A DNA stretch of 30,411 nucleotides. It comes from DASWTL01 sp966250385. GTDB taxonomy: Bacteria; Bacteroidota; Bacteroidia; Sphingobacteriales; Sphingobacteriaceae. Location of the stretch: assembly GCA_966250385.1 (NCBI GenBank), contig CBINHC010000022.1, positions 1 through 30,411 on the forward strand, written 5' to 3'. Below are positions 22,556 to 30,411 of this stretch, one piece after another; position 1 is the first letter of the stretch; each line of letters begins with the position of its first letter. The notes under the pieces were generated by a model. That model ran no database searches, was not told the origin of the DNA, and saw only the letters and a program-made list of their open reading frames with translations. The position numbers were made by a program, and so were the translations under genes.

Positions 22556-25500
22556 TTAGTGTTTACCTGTTTCCGGGTGGACATCCGGATCGTCCTCATC
22601 CACATGGAGCACGTCCTTATGGTCTTCCGGGTGGTAATTCGCCTGAAGCTCCGCCAGTTTCTTTTTACCGTAAGCCAGCCGGGTAATCAGTACGAACAGC
22701 ACGGGAACGATCACCAGCGCAAGCAGCGTCGCGGCAAGCATTCCCGCAGCTACTGTCCAGCCGATGGTCTGGCGCGAAACCGCTCCGGCGCCCCTGGATA
22801 TAATCAATGGGATTACCCCCAGGATGAACGCCAGCGACGTCATGATGATCGGCCGCAGTCTCAGCTTAACCGCTTCGATGGTTGCAGCGACCAGCTCCAT
22901 CCCCCAGTCTACCCGTTCCTTTGCAAACTCAACGATCAGGATCGCATTCTTGGCGGAAAGTCCGATCAGCGTGATCAGTCCCACCTGTGCATATATATTA
23001 TTATCCAGATGCGGCAGGAACATCAGCGCCAGGATCGCCCCGAACAGGCCAAGCGGAACGCTCAGCAGGATCGAGAACGGCACCGACCAGCTCTCATACA
23101 GGGAGGCCAGCAGCAGGAACACGACCACGATGATCAGCGAGAAGATGACCGTCGTACTGTTCCCGGCCTCCTGCTCCTGCTGGCTCAACCCGGAAAAGTT
23201 ATAGGTATATCCGGCCGGCAGCGTTTGGGCGGCCACCTCTTCCAGCGCCTTTAACGCGTCCCCGCTGCTATATCCGGGTTTGGCTGAACCACTGATCTCG
23301 ATCGCTCTGAACAGGTTATAGTGGTTGATCAGGGATGGATTCTCAACCTTCTGATAGGATACCATGGAGCCCAATGGAACCGAGGCCCCTTTGAGGTTCT
23401 TCACATACAGATTATTCAGGTTCCCGATCGCACTCCGGTAGTTGGTATCCGCCTGGGAAACCACCCGGAAACTCCGGCCGTATCTGGTGAAATCGTTAAT
23501 ATAACTGCTTCCGAAATAAGATGAGATGGTGCTGTATACCGCACCGATGGAAACGCCCATCCGCTTTACCTGGTCGCGGTCGACCGTGATCCGGTAATTC
23601 GGGGTATTGGAACTGAACAGCGTATAGGCCATGCCGATCTCCGGCCGCTGGTTGGCGGCAGCAAGGAATTTGCCGACGACCGCCTGGAAGTTCTTGATGT
23701 CGCCGCTTTGCTGCTCCTGGATCTGCATCGAAAACCCGCCGCTGACGCCCAGTCCGGGGATCGGAGGCGGCTGGACCGCCATGATCGTGCCCTCCTTATC
23801 TCCGGCAAAAGCGCGGGAAACATTGGCGAGTACCTGGGTAACATCCTTTTCACGTTCGTCCCAGTGACTGAGCTGAACGAAGAATGTGGCAGCGTTCGAC
23901 TTGAAATCCCGGTTCAGAATGTTGATACCCGAAACGGAGGTCACGCTTTTTACTTCCGGGTTTTCCCTGCGGATCGTTTCGGTAACCCGGTCAACGAAGG
24001 CCTCGGTCCGGACAGCGGATGAGCCCTGCGGCAGCGTGGCGCCAATCAGGAAAACTCCCGCGTCTTCATTGGGAATAAATCCGGATGGCTTGGTGGCAAA
24101 CATCCCTACCGTGCCCAGGTAAATGCAGATCAGGATCACGATGACCAGCGGCGCCTTTTTCAAACTCCACTTCACTCCGTTAGAGTAGCTGTGACTGACT
24201 CTTGCAAACCAGGTATTGAACCGGTAGAAATACCGGTTGATGCCCCTGGAGTCCTTGCTGATCGTGCTCGGCCGTAACAGCAGCGAACAAAGCGCCGGGG
24301 TTAAAGACAACGCAACAAAAGCTGAGATCAGCACCGAAACGGCGATGGTGATGGCGAACTGCTGATACAGCTGTCCGACCATGCCGGGTATGAATCCGAC
24401 CGGGAAGAATACCGCGGCCAGAATCAGTGCGATCGCAATAACCGGCGCTGTAATATCCTTCATTGCTCTCCGGGTCGCTTCTTTCGCCGACAAACCTTCA
24501 TGGTCAATATAATGCTGTACCGCTTCAACGACCACGATCGCGTCATCGACCACAATGCCGATAGCCAGTACGAAGCCGAACATGGTCAGTACGTTTACCG
24601 AGAAACCCAGGAGGTTGAAAAAGATAAACGTACCGATGATCGAGACCGGGATTGCCAGTACCGGAATAAGCGTGGCCCGCCAGCTCTGAAGGAAAATGAA
24701 GACCACGATAGTCACCAGGATCAATGCTTCGATCAGCGTATGAACCACGCTGTCGATGGAAACTTTTACAATGGATACTGTCTCGTAGCCGATGACATAA
24801 TCCATGTCCGCAGGGAACGATTTCTTCAGCTTTTCCAGCACCTGGGTGATTCCTTCCGCCGTTTCTACGGCATTTCCGCCGGGCGTCTGATTCACGCCCA
24901 TCATGGACGACACTTTTCCGTTGATCTTCGAACTGACGCCGTAAGCGAACTCCCCTAGCTCCACCCGGGCAATATCTTTCAGGTATACGGCCGAACCATC
25001 CGCAGAGGTCTTGACGATGATGTTCCTGAACTCCTCTTCCGTTGTTAACGCGCCGTCCAGAACGATTGAAAACTCGAACGTCTGGTTGTTCTGCTGGGGC
25101 GGGCCGCCGACGCTACCGCCGGGAATACGGGTATTCTGCTCCTGGATTGCAGCCGAGACCTCGGCAGGGGTAATCCCCAGGGTGGCCATTTTGGTCGCAT
25201 CCAGCCAGATCCGCATACTGAATGGCTGGCCGAACGCCATGACGTCCCCCACGCCCTTCACGCGCAATAATGCGTCCTTTACATAGATATTGGCATAGTT
25301 GGAAAGGAACTTGCGGTCATAGGTTCCGTTGGGGGATACCAGTCCCAGAACCATCAAAAGATCTGTGTTCGCCTTCTTGGTAGTCACACCCAGGCGTCTT
25401 ACCGCTTCAGGCAATGAAGGTTCCGCGATCCCGACACGGTTCTGGACATCCAGCGCGGCGATATCGATATCGGTCCCTACTTCGAATGTTACGGTGGTGG

Positions 25501-25768
25501 TTGAGCGTCCGTCAGCACTGCTGGATGAAGATAGATACTTCATACCGGGAGTACCATTGATCTGACTTTCGATCGGGGTGGTTACCGTCTGTTCCACGGT
25601 CTGCGCATCGGCTCCGGTATAGTTCGCACTGACGGTAACGGTCGGCGGCGCCACGCTCGGATATTGACTGATCGGGAGGCCCGTCAGAACTATGGTACCC
25701 ACCAGGACAATTAATATGGAGATGACGATGGCTGTGACCGGACGCCGGATAAATACTTCTGAAATCAT
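22556..25768 (-). CDS. RND (HAE1/AcrB-type) multidrug efflux transporter
   Basis: A 1070-residue inner-membrane proton-driven pump of the hydrophobe/amphiphile efflux-1 family, expelling drugs or other amphiphiles from periplasm and membrane. It shows the N-terminal motif FIRRPVTAIVISILI, LPISQYPSVAPP and NGTPGMKYLSS (about 71-82). The proton-relay pair Asp408-Asp409 lies in GIVVDDAIVVVE, and GLSAKNAILIVEFA carries the relay Lys. Twelve membrane helices and two large periplasmic loops are consistent with full length. The last 25 residues are rich in His, Asp and Glu and cytoplasmic, which is unusual. Last gene of the three-gene operon, 25 bases after the adaptor gene. Confidence 0.96.
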   Translation of the reverse strand: MISEVFIRRPVTAIVISILIVLVGTIVLTGLPISQYPSVAPPTVTVSANYTGADAQTVEQTVTTPIESQINGTPGMKYLSSSSSADGRSTTTVTFEVGTDIDIAALDVQNRVGIAEPSLPEAVRRLGVTTKKANTDLLMVLGLVSPNGTYDRKFLSNYANIYVKDALLRVKGVGDVMAFGQPFSMRIWLDATKMATLGITPAEVSAAIQEQNTRIPGGSVGGPPQQNNQTFEFSIVLDGALTTEEEFRNIIVKTSADGSAVYLKDIARVELGEFAYGVSSKINGKVSSMMGVNQTPGGNAVETAEGITQVLEKLKKSFPADMDYVIGYETVSIVKVSIDSVVHTLIEALILVTIVVFIFLQSWRATLIPVLAIPVSIIGTFIFFNLLGFSVNVLTMFGFVLAIGIVVDDAIVVVEAVQHYIDHEGLSAKEATRRAMKDITAPVIAIALILAAVFFPVGFIPGMVGQLYQQFAITIAVSVLISAFVALSLTPALCSLLLRPSTISKDSRGINRYFYRFNTWFARVSHSYSNGVKWSLKKAPLVIVILICIYLGTVGMFATKPSGFIPNEDAGVFLIGATLPQGSSAVRTEAFVDRVTETIRRENPEVKSVTSVSGINILNRDFKSNAATFFVQLSHWDEREKDVTQVLANVSRAFAGDKEGTIMAVQPPPIPGLGVSGGFSMQIQEQQSGDIKNFQAVVGKFLAAANQRPEIGMAYTLFSSNTPNYRITVDRDQVKRMGVSIGAVYSTISSYFGSSYINDFTRYGRSFRVVSQADTNYRSAIGNLNNLYVKNLKGASVPLGSMVSYQKVENPSLINHYNLFRAIEISGSAKPGYSSGDALKALEEVAAQTLPAGYTYNFSGLSQQEQEAGNSTTVIFSLIIVVVFLLLASLYESWSVPFSILLSVPLGLFGAILALMFLPHLDNNIYAQVGLITLIGLSAKNAILIVEFAKERVDWGMELVAATIEAVKLRLRPIIMTSLAFILGVIPLIISRGAGAVSRQTIGWTVAAGMLAATLLALVIVPVLFVLITRLAYGKKKLAELQANYHPEDHKDVLHVDEDDPDVHPETGKH

Positions 25769-25793
25769 GTGTCTTTCTAGCTACTTGGAACTC

Positions 25794-26933
25794 TTATTTT
25801 TTTGCAGCGCTGTCCGCTGAAGCTGTCGGATTAACTACGGCGCCGGGTTTCACATTCTGGAATCCCTCCGAGACAATCACCTCCCCCTTTTTTAATCCGC
25901 TCAGCACAGCTACTTTCCCGTTCGATTCACTGCCGAGTTTAATGATCCGCTGCTCCGCCTTGCTGCTGTCGCCGACTACGTACACCGAGAATTCGCCCAG
26001 CTGCTCAGACACGGCTTTATAAGGAATCGTGAGCAGTTTGCCTTCTGACCGGTTGGAAACTTTCACGTTGCAGGTCATCCCGGCTACCAGCGAACCCGAT
26101 GAATTCGGATAGCTGATCCTTACCTTGATGGTGCCTGTTCCGGGATCCACCGCCCGGTCAATCGCCTCGATCCTTCCCGGCAGTTGGTACGTCTTTTTAT
26201 CCTGGAGCTCGATCGTGAACACGCCGTTCGAAACGGCGGTTCCCGGGTTCTGCTGAAGGGCCACGAACCAGGAAATATCCTTCTGGTTGATCGAAATATC
26301 GACCCCGATCGGATCGTTCGTGGATACGGTGTTCAGCAGGGTGGCACCCGCAGTGACCAATGCTCCCATTTTCACCTGGGAGATGCCGATCCTTCCGCTA
26401 AGGGGTGATACGATCACGGAACGCTTCAGGTTGGCATTGGCGACAGCCAGGGCCGCCTCTGCGGCTGCAACCTGGGAAGCCGCGTTGGCCAGGTCGGTCA
26501 TCGCATAGTCTACACGCTGCCTGGCGATGGCGTCCTGCTTAGCGAGACTGGTGTACCGCTCGGCATCTTTTTTCGCCCGGGTATGGTTCGACTTCGCGAC
26601 CTCCAGATTCGCCTGAGCGGTCCGGTAGGCAGAAACGTAATTGGTCCGGTCGATCTCATATAATTTCTGACCCTTGGTTACCTGCTGGCCGTCTTTAACA
26701 AAAATGCCCGTGATATATCCGCCCACTTCAGCCCGCAGTTCCACCTCGTTCAGAGCCACTACGACCCCCGGATACGAATCAACGGTCGTCATTTCCTCCT
26801 CACCCACCGTATAGGTCGTAACGGAAGGCGGCGGCGGTGCGGTCTGCTGGGCCTGCTGGCCGGAGTTTCCGCAGGAGGCTATAGTAATTGAGCCCAGAAT
26901 GATTAAGCCTGATTTTATAGAGTTCAAAGTCAT
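25794..26933 (-). CDS. RND efflux periplasmic adaptor (membrane fusion lipoprotein)
   Basis: A 379-residue AcrA-like adaptor joining the pump and the outer-membrane channel. It has a signal peptide with lipobox IASC and Cys21 as lipid anchor, then a Pro-rich linker. The first lipoyl half is VELRAEVGGYITGIFVKDGQ, the alpha-hairpin about residues 95-170 (Ala/Lys-rich coiled coil) and the second lipoyl half VSPLSGRIGISQVKMGALV. Beta-barrel and membrane-proximal domains follow to about 360. It sits between the TolC-like gene (9 bases upstream) and the pump. Confidence 0.94.
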   Translation of the reverse strand: MTLNSIKSGLIILGSITIASCGNSGQQAQQTAPPPPSVTTYTVGEEEMTTVDSYPGVVVALNEVELRAEVGGYITGIFVKDGQQVTKGQKLYEIDRTNYVSAYRTAQANLEVAKSNHTRAKKDAERYTSLAKQDAIARQRVDYAMTDLANAASQVAAAEAALAVANANLKRSVIVSPLSGRIGISQVKMGALVTAGATLLNTVSTNDPIGVDISINQKDISWFVALQQNPGTAVSNGVFTIELQDKKTYQLPGRIEAIDRAVDPGTGTIKVRISYPNSSGSLVAGMTCNVKVSNRSEGKLLTIPYKAVSEQLGEFSVYVVGDSSKAEQRIIKLGSESNGKVAVLSGLKKGEVIVSEGFQNVKPGAVVNPTASADSAAKK

Positions 26934-26942
26934 CGATTTTTA

Positions 26943-28304
26943 TTATTGATTAATGGTGATCGTTCCAATTGCTTGCTGCACGTCCAGTTTAGCCGAGAGC
27001 AAACTGTATAGTGCGTTCAGATAGTTAAACTGGGCCGTTCTCAGATCCGTCTCCGCGGTCATCAGGTCAAGGTAGGCCTTGATCCCCTCATCATACTGCA
27101 GTTTAATGGTCTGGTACACCTGCTCAGAAAGCTGAACATTTTCCCGGGCAGTTTTCCAGTCGTTATAGTTTGCTTTGTAATTAGCCATGGCGCCCTGGTA
27201 CTGGGTATTGATCCGGTTCCTGAGATCCGTCAGGTCCAGGTCGATCCTGTCCTCCAGCAATTGTGACCGCCGGATTTCCTGGATCCGTCTGGTTCCCTGG
27301 AATATCGGTATGTTCAGCCTCAGACCCACTATGGAGCCCGGAAAGTTGTCCTGGTACAAATTGCCGAAATCATTATTCATATAATTAAAACTGTAATTGA
27401 TGAACCCGGACAGGGTGGGCAGATAGGCCAGCTTATTATAGTTGGTGTTGACCCGCTGCAGTTCCCTGCGGGTCTGCAGCAAACGGTACTCGACGCGGTT
27501 CTGATAATTCAGTGCCTGAGTCGTATCCAGTACCACCTCCCGCTCCATATTCCGGCTATTGAACGACAGTGTTAAATCCCCCGCCGCAGCATACCCGATC
27601 AGGCCTTTCAGGTATACATATTTGTACCGGAGCTGTTCTTCGGTCCGTTTCTTATCAGCCCGTGAATTACTCAGGCTGATCTGGGCCCGCTGGTAATCGG
27701 TCTTGTCCACGATTCCCGCTTCATACTGGGCCCGGGCATCCTTCAGCTGCTTTTCCAGACGCGCAATATTCTCATTGACAATCTTCAGCTGTTCCTGGCT
27801 GGTCAGGATATCATAGAACGCCTTGCTCACTTCCACCACCGTCGTGATCTTCGTATTCTCGGTGCTCTGCCGGTATTGCTCCCGGAAGAACCTGGCGGAC
27901 TTCGAAGCCTGGATCAGACCGGCATTCAGGAACTGCTGATCGGCCTGGAACACCAGACTGGATGTATTCTTGGTCCCGAAGGTAATGTAGGACGTCTCTC
28001 CGTTTGTGGTTATGGCGTTGGACTGCTGTTTCAGGTTATGATTGAAGGCTCCGTCGGCATTGATCTGAGGCAGCCAGCCTGAGAGCGCTGATTTGATCTC
28101 ACGCTCTCCGATCTCCTCGTCGATCCGGGCCTGACGGATCTCCGGCTTATTTTTCAGGGCATAAGCAATAACCTCTTCAAGGGTAGCGTTTCGTAACACG
28201 GTTGAATCGTTGCTGCCATTGGCATAATCCTGCGCCACACCCGATCCCGGCAGAAGAAGAGGGATGCAGGTGAGAAACACCAACATTGAATGATGAATTT
28301 TCAT
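26943..28304 (-). CDS. TolC-like outer-membrane efflux protein
   Basis: A 453-residue outer-membrane factor with a signal peptide (about 1-25, ending GSGVAQ). Two homologous halves of long helices follow; the first contains LEEVIAYALKNKPEIRQARI, and the second YLDLMTAETDLRTAQFNYLN near the C-terminus. It trimerises into the exit duct of the tripartite pump. It is the first gene of the operon, unlike E. coli where tolC is separate. A -7 box lies 27 bases before the ATG. Confidence 0.94.
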   Translation of the reverse strand: MKIHHSMLVFLTCIPLLLPGSGVAQDYANGSNDSTVLRNATLEEVIAYALKNKPEIRQARIDEEIGEREIKSALSGWLPQINADGAFNHNLKQQSNAITTNGETSYITFGTKNTSSLVFQADQQFLNAGLIQASKSARFFREQYRQSTENTKITTVVEVSKAFYDILTSQEQLKIVNENIARLEKQLKDARAQYEAGIVDKTDYQRAQISLSNSRADKKRTEEQLRYKYVYLKGLIGYAAAGDLTLSFNSRNMEREVVLDTTQALNYQNRVEYRLLQTRRELQRVNTNYNKLAYLPTLSGFINYSFNYMNNDFGNLYQDNFPGSIVGLRLNIPIFQGTRRIQEIRRSQLLEDRIDLDLTDLRNRINTQYQGAMANYKANYNDWKTARENVQLSEQVYQTIKLQYDEGIKAYLDLMTAETDLRTAQFNYLNALYSLLSAKLDVQQAIGTITINQ

Positions 28305-28737
28305 AAAAGATTCAGTTGAATTGAAGCTGCCAAAACTATAACTATATCAAAAGTTCTTTGGTCAAAAAATCGTGACCGACCGTTTTTTAACATTGGAGTG
28401 ACCCAATGATCCGGCGCCGGATTCGGGCGGTCCATGACCCGCAAGATTCGTTCCCGCTGTGCAATGCCCACCGGTAAAACACTGACTTTCATCTCCCCGC
28501 CGGGATAATACCTCTGCGAAGGGCCGATTTCACACTACGCTATCCGACCGCTCACTTTTCAGCGACAGGAACATGGTTCTTCATTGAGTGATAGGGACCG
28601 CGAAAAACAAACATGAAAGAGAACGGGAATCGTCGTGCGGAACAACCAGACAGAAACTTGGGAAAACTCTTGCCGGACACCTTCCTGCCGGCTATCGGGA
28701 CGGGCTCCGGGGATTCATCCCTTATTCGATACAGTGT
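28305..28737. other. Intergenic region upstream of the efflux operon
   Basis: This 433-base stretch holds the pump promoter (below) and a perfect 14-base palindrome ATCCGGCGCCGGAT at 28409-28422. Beyond it I see no gene with family resemblance. Short open frames exist on both strands but lack hydrophobic, repeat or motif signals, and no regulator gene of the pump is present. Confidence 0.5.
28331..28377 (-). promoter_or_regulatory. Promoter and possible operator of the efflux operon
   Basis: Minus-strand TAGTTTTG (28331-28338) matches TAnnTTTG exactly. GGTCA (28360-28364), 8 bases, TGACC (28373-28377) is an inverted repeat over the -33 region, as expected for a repressor such as a TetR-family protein. 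The nearest TTTG is 24 bases upstream of the -7 box, slightly far. Confidence 0.45.
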
Positions 28738-29787
28738 CTATTTCGATGACCTGGAAAAAAGACCTTTCAGGGGACTGAACTGATACTGGGAGAAAAACTG
28801 GCGGGTCGGTTCATCGACCAGCAGCGGCCGGTGCATCTGAAGACCATCTACATCGGAAGCGTAGTTCGCTTCGATAATCCTGTAGTCATCCATGGTGATG
28901 GCGATGTCCCACCCCACGTATTTGATGAACTTAATGGACTCATGGAGTTCAAGGACGCGATCCTTCACCTCCTGCCATCGCGGGATCCGGACCCCCAGAA
29001 TTTGTTCACCGGTTGACGGATGCACATCAACCGGAACGCGCCTGCGGTTCTTGCTGTCCCATATGACCGGGTCCTGAAGCGTTCCGCTGTCCTGGTCTAT
29101 GATTGTGGAAACCCCGCCCTGAGAGAAATTGTCAACGCTGCCGGTATGTACATTCCCGAAGCGGTGGCCGGCACGAAGCAGAACGGGCTTATCGTCCAGA
29201 ATGCAGGTCATCAGCCGGATCGTATTCAGCGTGCCGGGAAAGATCCTGGACGCATATTCATGCTGGTAAACATAGGGAACCAGCACGTAATCTTTGAGTT
29301 TCCGAATGACAGTGGGAAAATCGACTTCTCCTTTTCCGGGCATGGTGAATCTTCCGCGTTCGACTTCCAGGACGATCACACCCTCCCCGCCCCTTCCCTT
29401 GCGGGGTTTGAGCACAACCTTAGGTTCGTGCTCAAACAGCTCGTCAGCATCCCGGTACTTGTTTACGGTAAATAAATAGCCACTGTTGATCAGGCCGTAC
29501 ACGGGAACCACATGATCGGTAAAATCCTTGAGGAACAGGTAACATGCGTATTTGTCATTCAGCATATCCCGATTGGGATAATTGATAAAAACTGTATTGA
29601 GATATCTGGTCGTGTCCGTCACAAAACTATCGTAGCCGTATTTCTTGAAATCATAATAGTAACCCTTATTCGGAGTAAAACCCCTGAAAATCAGGTGAAA
29701 ATATTTCAGATTCCTGAGGTCCATCAACTGTACCCCGGTCCGGCGGGCAAATGCCAGAAAAGAGAGCATTCTGTCTATTGTTTCCAT
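28738..29787 (-). CDS. Sugar-transfer-associated ATP-grasp protein
   Basis: A 349-residue protein fitting the ATP-grasp family linked to sugar transfer (PF14397-like), which would ligate a carboxylate to an amine with ATP. Supporting segments are LNDKYACYLFLKDF, the nucleotide-binding VVLKPRKGRGGEGVIVLE (Lys-rich, Gly-rich loop), VPYVYQHEYASRIFPGTLNT with RLMTCILDD, GSVDNFSQGGVST and the metal-binding end GWDIAITMDDYRIIEANY. There is no signal peptide, so it is cytoplasmic. I use ATG 29785-29787; the frame also opens at TTG 29868, adding 27 very basic residues. It is a lone gene, so its partner glycosyltransferase and substrate cannot be told. Confidence 0.82.
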   Translation of the reverse strand: METIDRMLSFLAFARRTGVQLMDLRNLKYFHLIFRGFTPNKGYYYDFKKYGYDSFVTDTTRYLNTVFINYPNRDMLNDKYACYLFLKDFTDHVVPVYGLINSGYLFTVNKYRDADELFEHEPKVVLKPRKGRGGEGVIVLEVERGRFTMPGKGEVDFPTVIRKLKDYVLVPYVYQHEYASRIFPGTLNTIRLMTCILDDKPVLLRAGHRFGNVHTGSVDNFSQGGVSTIIDQDSGTLQDPVIWDSKNRRRVPVDVHPSTGEQILGVRIPRWQEVKDRVLELHESIKFIKYVGWDIAITMDDYRIIEANYASDVDGLQMHRPLLVDEPTRQFFSQYQFSPLKGLFSRSSK

Positions 29788-30141
29788 GTGCAAACCTGTA
29801 TAGAAAAAGTGCTTACGATGGCGCGACTCACGAAACCTCTTCCGGCCGGAGTCTCCCTGCAGTGACAATTAATAGATGAAAGGATCAATAAGTGGCCTGA
29901 GCCGACCACGGATTCGGCAAGCGATGAAGATCACCAGGGAATCTGGTGGTATTGAGATAACATATTAACCGTACCGAAAGTTTTGTTCGGATAGGCCAGA
30001 CCGGCTCACATACCCCGGGTTTTATCACTTAGACCCATTTCATATCCGAAACAAAGAATACCTTTGCCAGTATCCGGCGGTAAACGATGACCCGAATGTC
30101 GTTTAATAAATTGGCTGATGCCTTCTTTTCCTACGAAAGCT
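29788..30141. other. Intergenic region before the antitoxin remnant
   Basis: I find no supported gene. Short hairpins (for example CACCAG/CTGGTG around 29940) occur. A HigB-type toxin would be expected before the antitoxin remnant downstream; I could not find recognisable pieces of one. Confidence 0.45.
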
Positions 30142-30341
30142 ATGATTAACAGGATACCGAACGAAAAGCGATATCATCAAGTGATTGCTATGATTGAGTG
30201 TTATCTTCAAAGAGCTACCTATGGTGGTGGTTCCATGCTTTGAGCCAGCAAGAGGCAGGTGAATTGGGAAAACTAAGTCTGTTGGTTGAACAGCTTGAAA
30301 ATGAGGAACTGGAGCTGATGCCCATGGCCGCTATCTCCTAA
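30142..30341 (+). pseudogene. HigA-type antitoxin, N-terminal remnant with frameshift
   Basis: From ATG 30142 the first frame reads a helix typical of Bacteroidota HigA N-termini: NEKRYHQVIAMIECYLQRAT, then GG and a TGA at 30241-30243. The family sequence resumes in another frame from 30231 as FHALSQQEAGELGKLSLLVE and QLENEELELMPMAAIS, ending at TAA 30339-30341. One base lost in the GGTGGTGG run explains the shift. The DNA-binding HTH that normally follows the LMP motif is absent in the remaining 70 bases. Confidence 0.7.
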
Positions 30342-30411
30342 TGACATAAGAGAGGCCGACAGTATCCAGAAAAGTGTGTAAATGGAATTCCGGGCAGGGT
30401 GTCAGACTTTA

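Noticed and set aside
28409..28422. 14-base palindrome ATCCGGCGCCGGAT
   Set aside because: Striking but single and GC-only; no promoter or gene start lies beside it, so no role can be argued.
28301..28492. 63-codon minus-strand open frame upstream of the TolC-like gene
   Set aside because: It spans the promoter and operator-like site of the efflux operon and its sequence shows no family features.
28613..28783. Plus-strand open frame running into the end of the ATP-grasp gene
   Set aside because: Antisense to a well-supported gene over its 3' part, no hydrophobic or domain signal; chance frame.

Overview
This window looks like chromosomal DNA of a Bacteroidota bacterium, most likely a Chitinophagaceae relative (inference). 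The reasons are the order uvrD/pcrA - DUF4290 - murA, the Bacteroidota-type promoters (-33 TTG/TTTG, -7 TAnnTTTG) in front of several genes, the near absence of Shine-Dalgarno sites, an AMP nucleosidase next to clpX-clpP-tig, and an HAE1-type RND pump whose adaptor is a lipoprotein.

Layout. 1-687: two tandem 44-residue lipoprotein genes on the minus strand, not previously called because they are so short, then a strongly structured intergenic element. 688-6606 (+): a TPR receptor ending in a histidine-kinase H-box without an ATPase domain, then uvrD/pcrA, DUF4290 and murA, the last with Asp in place of the catalytic Cys. 6714-7548 (-): a wrecked hipBA toxin-antitoxin operon. 7803-9076 (+): an ECF sigma factor with two small membrane proteins. 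9217-10749 (+): a GT39-like membrane glycosyltransferase. 10806-16586 (-): cystathionine beta-synthase, AMP nucleosidase, clpX, clpP and tig. 16653-16734 (-): tRNA-Leu(UAG). 16810-19190 (-): DEAD-box helicase, DUF1456 protein and a periplasmic-binding-protein-like metal receptor without a signal peptide. 19429-21743 (-): RsbQ-like hydrolase coupled to a soluble PAS histidine kinase. 22084-22431 (+): VOC-fold protein. 22556-28304 (-): complete tripartite RND efflux operon. 28738-29787 (-): sugar-transfer-associated ATP-grasp protein. 30142-30341 (+): remnant of a HigA-type antitoxin.

How the genes work together. Most are housekeeping (DNA repair, wall precursor synthesis, proteostasis, sulfur and nucleotide metabolism). 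Signalling modules sit between them (TPR/H-box protein, ECF sigma operon, RsbQ-PAS kinase), along with an efflux pump. Two toxin-antitoxin loci are in decay. The least explained items are the tandem micro-lipoproteins with their structured upstream element, and the RsbQ-kinase pair. I see no intact phage, IS element or CRISPR array.
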